NCBI GenBank assembly: GCA_033816765.1
Contig: CM066295.1
Coordinates: forward strand, 310,001-374,000
Length of the DNA stretch: 64,000 bases
DNA from: Nothopassalora personata
Lineage: Eukaryota > Ascomycota > Dothideomycetes > Mycosphaerellales > Mycosphaerellaceae
Direction of reading: 5' to 3'
Part shown: piece after piece, positions 41,293 to 51,011 of the stretch
How positions within the stretch are numbered: the first letter of the stretch is position 1
Layout: each line of letters begins with the position of its first letter
Program-made: the position numbers and the translations under genes
The notes under the pieces: model-generated
The model's database searches: none
Told to the model about the DNA's origin: nothing
Seen by the model: only the letters and a program-made list of their open reading frames with translations

Positions 41293-42758
41293 ATGGCCGG
41301 CTCAACGCGATACCTACGATACATCCTCGCTGCCTTGGTGGCAGTGGTCTTCATCTTGACCCTGTCATCCTCTTCAACACGAAGCATAGGCCAGGAGCAT
41401 CTGACATCTGCGGCGGAACTGCTTAAGCAACAAGGGATATGGAAAGGCACAGAGTCTCTGGCTGCGGGCCAGAAGAGCTCCTTTGCTGAAGATTCGGACC
41501 TGAGCCCGAAGGGGAATTCAGCGGTGGGAAAAGTCGTCGGTGATTCTGGAAAAGTCGGCAGCACCAAGGACAACACGTCGCCCAATCCAGTGGTTGGCCA
41601 GACCACGTTCGCCTCGACAAAGGCGCCAGGCCCGCGCATGAACGCAACCTTTGTGACGCTCGCCCGCAACGGCGACGTCTGGGAAATCTCGCGCAGCATC
41701 CGCCAGGTCGAGGACCGTTTCAACCGCAACTACAACTACGACTGGGTCTTCCTCAACGATGCCGAGTTCGACGATCAGTTCAAGAAGGTCACCACCGCCA
41801 TCACCTCCGGCAAGGCCAAGTACGGAAAGATCGACAGCGAACACTGGGGCTTCCCCGACTTCATCGATCAAGAGAAGGCGAAGAAGGTGAGAGAGGACAT
41901 GCACGAGCGCAAAATCATCTACGGAGACAGCGTCAGCTACCGGCACATGTGTCGATACGAGTCCGGCTTCTTCTTCCGCCACCCCTTGATGCTCGACTAC
42001 GAGTGGTACTGGCGCGTGGAGCCCTCGATTGAGCTCTACTGCGACGTTGGCTACGATCCGTTCAAGTTCATGGCCGACAACAAGAAGAAGTACAGCTTCG
42101 TCCTTTCGCTCTACGAATATGTCGAGACCATCCCTACTCTCTGGGACAGCGTGAAGAAGTTCATGCAGCAACACCCAGAGCACATTACCGGGGACAACAG
42201 CCTGGACTTTCTGTCGGACGATGGAGGTGTCACCTACAACCACTGCCATTTCTGGTCCAACTTTGAGATTGGCAACCTCAACTGGCTTCGCAGCAAGCAA
42301 TACATCGATTACTTCAACTTCTTGGACAAGGAGGGTGGTTTCTTCTACGAGCGCTGGGGCGATGCGCCAGTTCATTCCATCGCAGCCGGCCTCATGCTCA
42401 AGAAGGACGAGATCCACTTTTTCAACGACATCGCGTACTACCACGTCCCATTCACGCATTGCCCGACCGGCGAGCAGATGCGACTGGATCTGAAATGCCA
42501 CTGCAACCCCAAGGACAACTTTGACTGGAACGGATACTCATGTGAGTTTCACCCCATCGGCACCATGTCAATGCAAGCCTTTGCCGATGCAGAAGCGTTG
42601 TGTCTCGGCACATGAACGCCAGTTTTTGGCGCGTGCACAACGTTCCGCAGCCACAAGATCCTTCCTCAGGACAGCCACTGACAAACTTCACAGGCACGAA
42701 CCGATGGTACGACATCAACAAAATCGCCAAGCCTGAAGGCTACGAAAAGGAGCAGTGA
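41293..42758 (+). CDS. GT15 alpha-1,2-mannosyltransferase (KRE2/MNT1/KTR type)
   Basis: Exons 41293-42541 and 42694-42758 (intron GTGAGT...TTCACAG) encode 437 residues. I start at [11 protein letters not shown]; the frame upstream is a poly-His run from (CCA)n, unlikely to be coding. Residues 7-24 form the single type II membrane anchor, followed by a Ser/Lys-rich stem to about residue 105. The GT15 catalytic domain begins [20 protein letters not shown] and includes [35 protein letters not shown] (nucleotide-sugar/metal region) and [20 protein letters not shown]. Family enzymes transfer mannose from GDP-mannose to N- and O-glycans in the Golgi. After the TGA at 42756 the same frame stays open for 75 codons with a predicted membrane helix. 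Confidence 0.93.
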
Positions 42759-44539
42759 CTTGCCTCCAATTACGAGTTCATCGCTGACGAATACCTCTGG
42801 CCGATCATCATCCTCGCCACCCTCATCGTCGTCCTCACCATCGTCCTCTTACATCATCCTATATCGAAAGCGTACGATCTCATCAGCAGGCACGTCAGAG
42901 CACGTCGAGCGGGTCGTTTCTCACAGGACAGATGGGAGATGGCGCAAAGGAGGCATGGACATGGCTGGCAAGATGAAGGGTAGAGCGTGATTCATCACAC
43001 TTCTTGACTGTACTTTATGGGATGGGTTTCCTTGTATGCGATATCTGAGTCCAGAGTGCGAGAGGACCGCAAGAGCGAAGACATTGCTTGGGAGTTCAAG
43101 CTGGGGAGGAACATCGAAATTGGGACCGCGTTGAGGTGCCTGCGTGCTGGTGAATCCATCCTTGGGGTATGGATGGCGCTTGCTGCTCTTCTTCCGAGAG
43201 TCAACCGATTAGGGTCCTAGGGCTGCTACGATATCTGCTATAGACACAATGATACCGAAGTTTAATGTTCCTCAGCAGCCACCACTCAATCATAACCCAG
43301 CCTTCTGTGCTCCAGCCTGGCAATGGAGCTGAACAAGTGAAGCGAAACGTGACGTCAACCGCATCGACACGTACAGTACCCGGCGCAATAGCAAGTGTCT
43401 GTATATAATATCCAAGGGACGGACCTTCTCAGCTACGTACGTACCTCTTGCAGCGCGATCTTTTACAGAAAAAGCAATAACAACGACGACGTTGACACAC
43501 CTTTCTCACTTTCAGCTTCAGAGCCTTTGTGCCCCGTGCCACCGGGAAAATTCAATCACCACCATCGCCACTACCACCTCACAGACACCATTGTGGTACT
43601 ATACAGTAGTACCGGTACACGCACACCATGCCTCGCCACACCATGAGGCTCCCATCTGTAGACGGCCATTTTCCGCACCGCCGCCGCTGCTGACCAGACT
43701 CAATCGCCGCCTTTCTCGGACTGACCGGTAGCCGAGTGGATGGATGAAAGAATGAATGGATACTCTTCAAATGCTGCACTCTCCGACGAGGAAAGACGAG
43801 ATGTGGATCAGGAGGGAGGGTGAAGCTGAAGTATGGATTGGTGGTTGGGAGAGTTGTTCTCAGAATTTCATGAGCAGCATCAAGCACGAACACATGCTCA
43901 GCATGAAGTGAGCTGAGGCTAAATGCGTTGGCACGCTCCAGCGCCGCGATACACACGCTGGCGCCGTCTACGACTTTCTTTCTTCCTCTTTATCAACTTC
44001 CTCACCAACACCACACACCATCACAGGGATCATCACCACCAATTTCATCTCAGCCTTGCAATCTTCAGCACCAATACCAACACCCACGCAAACACAAACA
44101 TACGTGCTTGACCACCCTCGCCTTACATGGCCCCATTGTCTCTATCTAAGCGCCTGGCACCCTACTGTCACCAGTCGGAACTCCAAAAAGAGTAATCAGA
44201 GCGCGGAGCAGACCCATTGCACTGCCGCTCGAAGTGTCGATGTATTCACCGGCAAGAGGTCCAGCAAAGACTTCGAGAGAGAACATCTGCTTCTAGGCAT
44301 CTTTGAGGCGCTCGTGATGGTCCTTCTGGCTGGGTTTTGCACCTTCTTCGGAACTCAGGCAATGGATGTTGAGACTTCGGCCCCTGTTGGGTACTTCGCG
44401 GTATTCTTGTCCTTGTCGATGTCGGTATGGTTGTGATTCGCAGCTCAGGAGTATTGACCGCTGATCGATTGCGTGCCACTGGTTTGAGCGCTTCCGCGCG
44501 TCGAGCTGCGGAAGGAGATGCATGAAAAGCATCTGGAAT
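42759..44539. other. Intergenic region; GT15 in-frame extension and unassigned frames
   Basis: 42759-42983 continues the GT15 frame (YEFIADEYLWPIIILATLIV and on) to TAG 42981. From there to 44539 no gene is certain. A + strand frame at about 44190-44436 has a hydrophobic, protein-like end (LLGIFEALVMVLLAGFCTFF) but no ATG upstream, so it could only be an internal or last exon. The region 43990-44100 is CA/ACC-rich. Confidence 0.35.
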
Positions 44540-45721
44540 TCAGTATATCTCCCATAGAGAGACTTTGCCATCCTTACTCCCAACTGCCAGCCAATGCGTA
44601 GTCTTCGCAGCCAAAGCCCTTCGCTCTGCCACCGTGAGCTCTCCTCCACCATCGCCAGCACCTCCTAAACCACCACTCGCGCCACCATCGCCACTCCGCT
44701 GCAGCACCCCCGCAAACGCCAGCGCATAGCATCCATCCTTGTGCCACTTTAACACCGCCAACTCCTTCATCGTCTTCACACTATACACTCTGACCCTCGA
44801 ATCCCACCCTGCAGTCGCGAAGATCTTCTCATCATCTCTCACGACCAAGCCCTGCTGTCCCGCATGCTTCGTTTGGACAATCTTCGCCGGTACCGCTGCC
44901 TTGCCGAAGGTATGCCGCGCCACCACAGCATCCGCCGAAGATGTGAAGAAGCAGGATTGCGAGGACGAGATACCCAGTGATAGAACCGGCTGCGAATGAT
45001 GCTTCTGCGTATACACGAGATTCCATTTTCTCGTTGCTCCTTCCTGCTGCCATACACATGCGTGGCCAGATTCATAGCCAGCTACAACGAGGAGTTCTTT
45101 GACTGACATTCTTGCTCCGTTCGGCTGGAAGCGAAGACCGATTGCCATGACCATACCAGTCTTGATGTCCTGCGGAGCTGGGATTGTTGCGATTCTCGCT
45201 TCATCGGGAAGAGAAGTTACATTGACATGTCCGTCCTGCACGCCTGGCGTCGCCACCAAGAGCCCGTCCGCGGGGAGATGGTTATGGCCGTCCGGCTTGA
45301 GCGGAAATGATGCAAATGCGCAAAAGTTGAGAGCATTTACTCGAAGACTGTGCAACAACCACGGCTGTTTTCTCTCGGTCCCGGCGTCGTCGATGGGAAG
45401 GGAGGTCGAGAAGTCACTAGACTCGGCGCATCCGGGCAGCTGCCATACGAGGAGCTTGTTATCGCGTCCATGCGATATGAGTTTGTCGTCATGCCAGCTT
45501 CCCAGTCCCAGGATGGTGGTGGAGTGAGGTCGCCACACCGCCACGGCGCGTTTGCCGGCGGTATCCCAGATGACGACAAAGCCATGCGCATCGCCGGTCA
45601 GCAGGCGTGTATTTCCTCGACAGAAGTGCACAGCGTGCACTTGGGCCGAGTGTCCGCGAAGGACGTATGCGGGTTGTGCGGAAGGTTGTTCAGAGCTTTG
45701 GATGCTGGTGTTGTGCGCCAT
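44540..45721 (-). CDS. ASA1: ASTRA-associated protein 1 (WD40 protein Asa1)
   Basis: A single exon of 393 residues from ATG 45721. WD40 repeats are visible along the whole length: AYVLRGHSAQVHAVHFCRGN with DAHGFVVIWDTAGKRAVAVW; LGSWHDDKLISHGRDNKLLVWQL; ELLVVAGYESGHACVWQQ; FATAGWDSRVRVYSVKTMKEL; and the final HWLAVGSKDGKVSLWEIY. This pattern, with a long insert after the second repeat and the SKDGKVSLWEIY end, fits fungal Asa1, a subunit of the ASTRA complex that supports PIKK assembly with Tel2-Tti1-Tti2. A Gly-rich low-complexity loop (GGASGGLGGAGDGGGE) lies before the last blade. Confidence 0.85.
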   Translation of the reverse strand: MAHNTSIQSSEQPSAQPAYVLRGHSAQVHAVHFCRGNTRLLTGDAHGFVVIWDTAGKRAVAVWRPHSTTILGLGSWHDDKLISHGRDNKLLVWQLPGCAESSDFSTSLPIDDAGTERKQPWLLHSLRVNALNFCAFASFPLKPDGHNHLPADGLLVATPGVQDGHVNVTSLPDEARIATIPAPQDIKTGMVMAIGLRFQPNGARMSVKELLVVAGYESGHACVWQQEGATRKWNLVYTQKHHSQPVLSLGISSSQSCFFTSSADAVVARHTFGKAAVPAKIVQTKHAGQQGLVVRDDEKIFATAGWDSRVRVYSVKTMKELAVLKWHKDGCYALAFAGVLQRSGDGGASGGLGGAGDGGGELTVAERRALAAKTTHWLAVGSKDGKVSLWEIY

Positions 45722-46057
45722 AGTCTGTGTGGTGTTGTTGGTGGTGGTGGCCTGGGATCCGATCTTAACCTCGAATTTGCTTCATCTTTCTTTCATCAAC
45801 CCCCGCCCTCATCCATCAGGTTAACAATGCGATCGCAGACGGCCTGGAGGTGGCGATGGTGCCTCAGGCAACTTCATCTTGTCACATGTTCACAACCATC
45901 GCATCTTGCAGGCAGGGTAGGATATCACACTTCCAACAGACGCATCCAGAATCATGTTCTAAGTGATACTATATTGGTAGCAAGACTTGAAGTATCGATT
46001 CCTCATATTCGACATTTCTCATTCCTCGTCTAACCATATATATATATATATATATCT
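45722..46057. other. Short intergenic region, ASA1 5' flank / MFS 3' flank
   Basis: There is no gene here. An (AT)10 microsatellite lies at 46036-46055, a few bases from the stop codon of the MFS gene on the other strand. Confidence 0.6.
46036..46055. repeat. (AT)10 microsatellite
   Basis: Ten perfect AT units lie in the 3' flank of the MFS gene. Confidence 0.95.
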
Positions 46058-47867
46058 CTACAAATGCACTGCGACAGTATCATTCATGTACTTGTCGATG
46101 CCCCAAAGTGCCAGACAAGAGATGCATGCCAGCACGCCCCATGGAATCGACACCAGGTACAGCAACGGGAAGACGTTGCTGTAGAGCTCCTGCCCAGCAG
46201 CCACTAAAGTCGCAAGCTCTTCTGGCCCCTGGATCTCTGGGAATAGAGCAACATAGTGGCTTAACGGTCCAGCAGTCATGGTCGTGACCAACTTAGTGAT
46301 CCGCTCGACGACATCCGGACCACCAAAGCCAACTGAGAGAGCTGGAATGGCGATGATGCCCGCCGCCTTCTCCTGCAGCTCCGTCTTGAAGATGTTGTAG
46401 AACATGGACTTGCCCACGACCTGACCGATCATGCGAATGACGAGCGATAGAGCCACGCTGGTACCGATCAGGTCGTCTGGAGAAATGACTGAGAAGACGA
46501 CTTGCGAGGGGAGCAGGACTGCGCCGACGCCGATGAGGCCGAAGATCATTGGTGCCCAGACGGAGTTGATGTTGTTCGGGTCGAAGAGAGACATGCAGGC
46601 GATGCCTAAGCGAGGTCAGTATCAGTCTCATCATGGCAACCGACGACGAACTTACCGACTGTCTGCATGATGCAGAAGAAAAGTAACAACCACTGGATGT
46701 GCCTCTTGAAGATTGTCATGCCAATGGCAGCAATGACTGCGCCACCAGCGATGCAGAATCCCAGCGGCAGCAGCCATACGCCTGCTTGCGAAAAGCTGGC
46801 TCCGTAGACACTGTACGTCTGAATCGTCCAGAATACCGTCAATGGAACATAGTTGACACCAGAGGTCAAGCAAAGCACCGACACTGCAGCAAAGTGCCTC
46901 TTGCTCTGGATGAGTCGTCCTGGGAACATGGGATACTTGCAGAAGAAGCGCTCGTAAACGCCAAAAAGTAGGAGCGTCACCACACCGAAAACCAGCATGC
47001 ACACAACCCTCGCAGAACCCCAGGGATAAGTTTGACCACCCCAGTTGATACCGACCAGGAACAGCACCACGCCCAGGATGGAAAGAGCGCAGCCGACATA
47101 GTCCAGACGTCCAAGAAGCTGCATCTTCGTCAAGCCGATCGCGGCCTCTCTTGGTGGTGGACGGTAAAAGATGAACAGGACAACGAAAGAAATGGCCGAC
47201 CAGATACCAAGTAGCAGGAAGATCCACCTCCAATCCCGTTCGGCAATCAGCTGTCCGTACAAACTCGCAGCGGCGAAGGGAAAGAATCCGATGACGATGT
47301 ACCCAATCGTCGCTCCTCTCTTCGCCACCGAGACCAGTTCTGATGCCGCCGCGATGACTGTCAAGAGTTGGATTCCGATCGCCATTCCCACGATGACCTG
47401 TCCAACCAGGAACACCGCGAAGTTCGGTGCAGCGCCGAGCATGATGAATGCCACTATCGCCATTACCAGCGAGGTCAGGATGATTCCACGGCGACCCAGC
47501 AGATCCGACATGGCCCCCACGAAAGGTGCGATGGCTCCGGTCGCGATGTAAGGTGCGACGACGACCCAGATGACTTGCTCGATGGCGTCCAGATCGTACG
47601 CGATGACGGTAAAGCAAGTTACCAGGAAGAGAGGTGTGACTTCGGCGACGATGAAGGCCATGCTGAGCCCCAGCATCGTCATGAAGAAGCTGAAAGTCAT
47701 CTATCAAGCATATCAGCTTTTGCTCTGATGACAGGCCACACTCGGGGCCCACTCACCTTATTCTCGCGCTGCGGCTCAACGTCAGAACCCTTGCCATTGC
47801 TATTGGTATCGCTCGCCTCGAATTTCTCGAGCTCGGTCACCCCGCGTTCTTTGTCAAGGGATGCCAT
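46058..47867 (-). CDS. MFS exporter, 14-helix TRI12/siderophore-like type
   Basis: Exons 47867-47757, 47700-46656 and 46605-46058 encode 567 residues; junctions are GTGAGT/GATAG and GTAAGT/CTTAG and keep frame. A short acidic/polar N-terminus (MASLDKERGVTELEKF) precedes the transmembrane part. The loop 2-3 motif is GAMSDLLGRRG. Further helices include GQVIVGMAIGIQLLTVIAAA and ERDWRWIFLLLGIWSAISF, with a central loop YRPPPREAAIGLTKMQLLGR followed by LDYVGCALSILGVVLFLVGI. The long C-terminal half gives about 14 helices in all, the layout of fungal drug/toxin exporters (TRI12-like) and siderophore transporters. The substrate is unknown, and no biosynthetic genes flank it. Confidence 0.88.
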
Positions 47868-48587
47868 ATTGTCTTCTCTTCCCCTACGGAACAGATCGCG
47901 ATGATGGTAGTTGGAAGATTGAGGGAAGAAGACCGACGACCTCAGCAAACGTTCAACAGGAGGTAAATATCTATATTACATATAAACTGGTGGTAGTACC
48001 ATGTGGCACTGGCCAAAGGTCACGATGCCCGCCAAGCACCTCGGTTCTGTTGTTCCCGTCTATGTGCCGTCTTCGTCCTCCTGTCATTGGCGTTTCGCGT
48101 GTGATGTGTGTACGTAGCCAAGCAAATCAAAGAGCGAAGCGGAACTTTGTTTGCGCCTGCCAATCCTCCAGCCCGTAGCTTTTGCTATGCATCACCCCGG
48201 ATTTGCCCTATGGATACAGACTTGCAGTCTTGGAACTATCTTGGGAGCCCTGGCTGTGAGGGGTACAGCGGTGGTGCATCACGGGCAGGCACCTTTCTTT
48301 GTACGCGATGTTAGAACGTGGAATGTCATGTGTCGTACCCGAAGGGAGCGAGGTTTGCAGCCGTCGTGTTCTCGTTCCTCCTGTGACCTTGCACGAAGGT
48401 GGAGATCGGTCGTGGCGTTGACAGTGTCGAGGGGAATCAGACTATCAGTTGTGCAGGTATAGAGGAGTTGCCACCGCCATTGCTTTGACAAGACCATAGC
48501 GCGCCACGTCAAGCGGATGCCAACGTTTCTCGGACCTCCGAGGTCTGTGGAAGTTGCCGAAGGGAGTTCTGTTTGATACGTCTGTTG
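47868..48587. other. 5' flank of the MFS gene up to the hAT element
   Basis: I see no gene or repeat. Open frames on both strands overlap and lack motifs. Confidence 0.5.
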
Positions 48588-48595
48588 AACATCTC
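48588..48595. repeat. 8-bp target site duplication (left), AACATCTC
   Basis: The same eight bases flank the element at 50754-50761. The length is that of hAT insertions. Confidence 0.88.
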
Positions 48596-48809
48596 CAGTG
48601 GTGGCATCAAGCAATCAACTTGATCTGTTTTGACTGCTTGCTTGACAAATTGTCCCTTTAAGTCAATCAAGCAAGGTAGTAAAACACCTAAGCAAGTAAC
48701 ATGCGATGTTGTCAGTCAAGTCAAGCAAGTAAACAAGTACGTATAATAGGTATAAACATGTATAAAGGTATAGCTTAGCCACAAACTTAGCCGCTATAGC
48801 CCACGATCC

Positions 48810-48930
48810 CGTGACCCTATGGCCCCGTGATCGTGACCACGTGACCGCGTGACCCGTGAACCGTGACCACGTGACCACCGTGAACCGTGACCACGTGACT
48901 ACGTGACCCGTGACCCCGTAACCCCGTTAC
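48810..48930. repeat. CGTGACC/ACGTGA short-repeat cluster in the hAT element
   Basis: About a dozen copies of GTGACC or CGTGAAC variants lie in direct array, several as CCACGTGACC (containing the CACGTG palindrome). They could be subterminal protein-binding sites of the transposon, or simple degenerate repeats. Confidence 0.8.
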
Positions 48931-48966
48931 CTCAGCAAGCTCAGACGCTTCTCCTCGGCTCGGCAC

Positions 48967-49008
48967 CCTTTAGCTCCGTTTAGCACGGTTTAGCACCGTT
49001 CAGCCAAT
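48967..49008. repeat. Inner inverted repeat of the hAT element, left copy
   Basis: The segment CTTTAGCTCCGTTTAGCACG, continuing to CACCGTTCAGCCAAT, occurs inverted at 50336-50377 with few mismatches. It marks an inner symmetrical zone about 0.35 kb from each end. Confidence 0.8.
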
Positions 49009-50335
49009 CGGGTGATTCCGCCCCAGCGAGCCTTGGCGAAGCGTCTAAGATCGAATAGGGCGTGTTTTAGTGTACCTTATTTTAATATAGCCTTACTACT
49101 AGATTTCACGACGCGATAGTAACTTACTACTACCTCCGAACGAGCTCCTACAGATTTAAATAAGAGCGCCGATAGTAGAGATTACGAGGGCATTAACATC
49201 GAGATTATACGGCAGCGCGTTATATACGAAGTACATCCTCGAATGTAAAATCTAACATCGCCTACCTCGATCGAATATCGTCTACCGGCCGAGTAGAGCA
49301 CGCTATACCTCCATAACCACTTTTGTTCGATGCGCGAGGGTAAATAAGTAAGATTTACCTATAGCAAAAGCCCTATACTATAGCGAGTTAGCGCGTTAAG
49401 ACCCGAAATAAGCCGAATATACACCTATTAAGTCTATTGTATAGCGCGCAATTGCCTATCGTGTCGTATACTACACCTACACCCTCTTAGGTAATTGTGC
49501 GCATCGTAGTCGCACTAGTGTAGCTATGTCGTCGTAGAGCGTAGTGTACGCCGTGTTTTCGATACTCTATTCACTACTATCTATACGGGTCTTAACGGGT
49601 TAGCACCCTTTTGCACCGTTTAGCTAATGAGAGCGTAGCGCTAGGTGCTATATAACGCGTTATTTATAGTAGGCGGTGCATAAAGTAGTCTCTACCGGCT
49701 AGTATTGCTAGGTATCTATCTTCGTAGCTCGAAGGCCGTCTACGCTCTCTCCGCGACGATTGTATACGATTGCATATGCTTTAGCACGCTTTAGCACGCT
49801 TTAGTACGCTTCGAACATGCCTCTAGTAGCGAATAGATCATCTAGAAAAGCCGATAGGAGAGGTAAGCGGGCGAAGGCGAAACGCTTAAAGCCGTACACG
49901 CTAGATACGACGACATCCTTAGCCTCTCGTCTCTATGCTGTTCGACACCGATACGCGTGCTAGCATACTTAGAGGGAATCCGATATAATCCTCCTCTTTA
50001 TCGCTATCTAGAGGGTTAATGTCGACGTCGGAGTAGCCCTCGGATAATCCTTCTAACTCTACGTCTTCGAATGCGTGTAATAAGGAGTAGTGTCGCGCGG
50101 ACGGTAATTATAGGACGTTCTAATAGGCAGTGGACGCTATTGTTAATTCAATTAAAAGCGCCGAGCGTGCGCTGTCGAATGCAGTAGTTATTAAGGCGGT
50201 AGAGTAACGTGGTAATAGAGATGTATACCTTCGAATGTAATAGTGCTTGTTTATATACAGGGCTAAATTCGTATACACTAAAACAGCCCCATTTAGTCTT
50301 AGACTCGCCGCGCGAATTGGCACTCCTAGCCCTCT

Positions 50336-50377
50336 AATTGGCTGAACGGTGTAGAACCGTGCTTAACGGAGCTAAAG
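50336..50377. repeat. Inner inverted repeat of the hAT element, right copy
   Basis: This is the inverted partner of 48967-49008 (AATTGGCTGAACGGTGTAGA, continuing to GGAGCTAAAG). Confidence 0.8.
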
Positions 50378-50753
50378 CGAGCTTAAGCGAGCCTAGCGCG
50401 TGCGCTAGGCGAAGCCAAAGCCAATTCCTACGGCGAGTCTAAGTTTACTAAGGTAATAACCCCGTAAGGTGTAGACAACATCGGATCTATACGTCCTATA
50501 TAGTCTACGATTACACGTACTATCTCGTACTTAATCGTAGAAGATATAGGGGAAACGACCTACCCGCGAGGGCTCCGCTAGGTCTTCGAATATATAAATA
50601 GTGCAAAAATCTTATATTTTACCTAGTTAAGCAAGTCAAGTCAGTCAAGTATAGGCCCTTAAAATATCAGTCAAGCAAGTAACTAGTCATTTATCCAAGC
50701 AAATATCGCATTTTGCGTCGGTCAAGTAACTTGATTGCTTAATGACAGCACTG

Positions 50754-50761
50754 AACATCTC
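50754..50761. repeat. 8-bp target site duplication (right), AACATCTC
   Basis: This copy of 48588-48595 lies directly after the terminal CACTG of the element. Confidence 0.88.
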
Positions 50762-51011
50762 GCAAGCTATGTTCTTCATCGCAGTGCCATGTCGCTCTAG
50801 CCTGGTGGCCACGAGGCATATTCCACGTGCCACGCGGCGGGGCGCCGTCAAGTCAGGGAGTCCAGGCTATGTGCGATCGAGCAGTAGTTCGTGATGAACT
50901 CCACGGGCGAGTACAAACCTCTCCCAAAAATTCCAGACCCGATCGCTGATGAGCGCAGAATTGTCGTGATCCTTGGAGCGACTCCTGTCCAGAAGACCTT
51001 CATGCCTCCCT

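Larger units (their letters stand above)
48596..50753. mobile_element. hAT-type DNA transposon, non-autonomous or decayed
   Basis: This 2158-bp element has imperfect terminal inverted repeats that start CAGTG: CAGTGGTGGCATCAAGCAAT on the left and CAGTGCTGTCATTAAGCAAT read inward from the right. They agree at 26 of about 31 positions or fewer, depending on the gap choice. It has an 8-bp target duplication. Subterminal zones carry many copies of TCAAGCAAGT/AGTCAAG in both orientations, as hAT subterminal binding regions do. The interior is RIP-like (TpA-rich) with no readable transposase. A minus-strand fragment at about 49940-50090 reads acidic protein (EGYSDVDINPLDSDKEEDYI). It lies in non-coding DNA between the MFS and patatin genes. 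Confidence 0.85.

Noticed and set aside
41518..42501. Minus-strand 327-codon frame
   Set aside because: Antisense to the conserved catalytic domain of the GT15 gene; a GC3-driven shadow.
46652..47752. Second long minus-strand frame over the MFS gene
   Set aside because: Overlaps the MFS exon in another frame and is Arg/His/Ser-rich without membrane helices.
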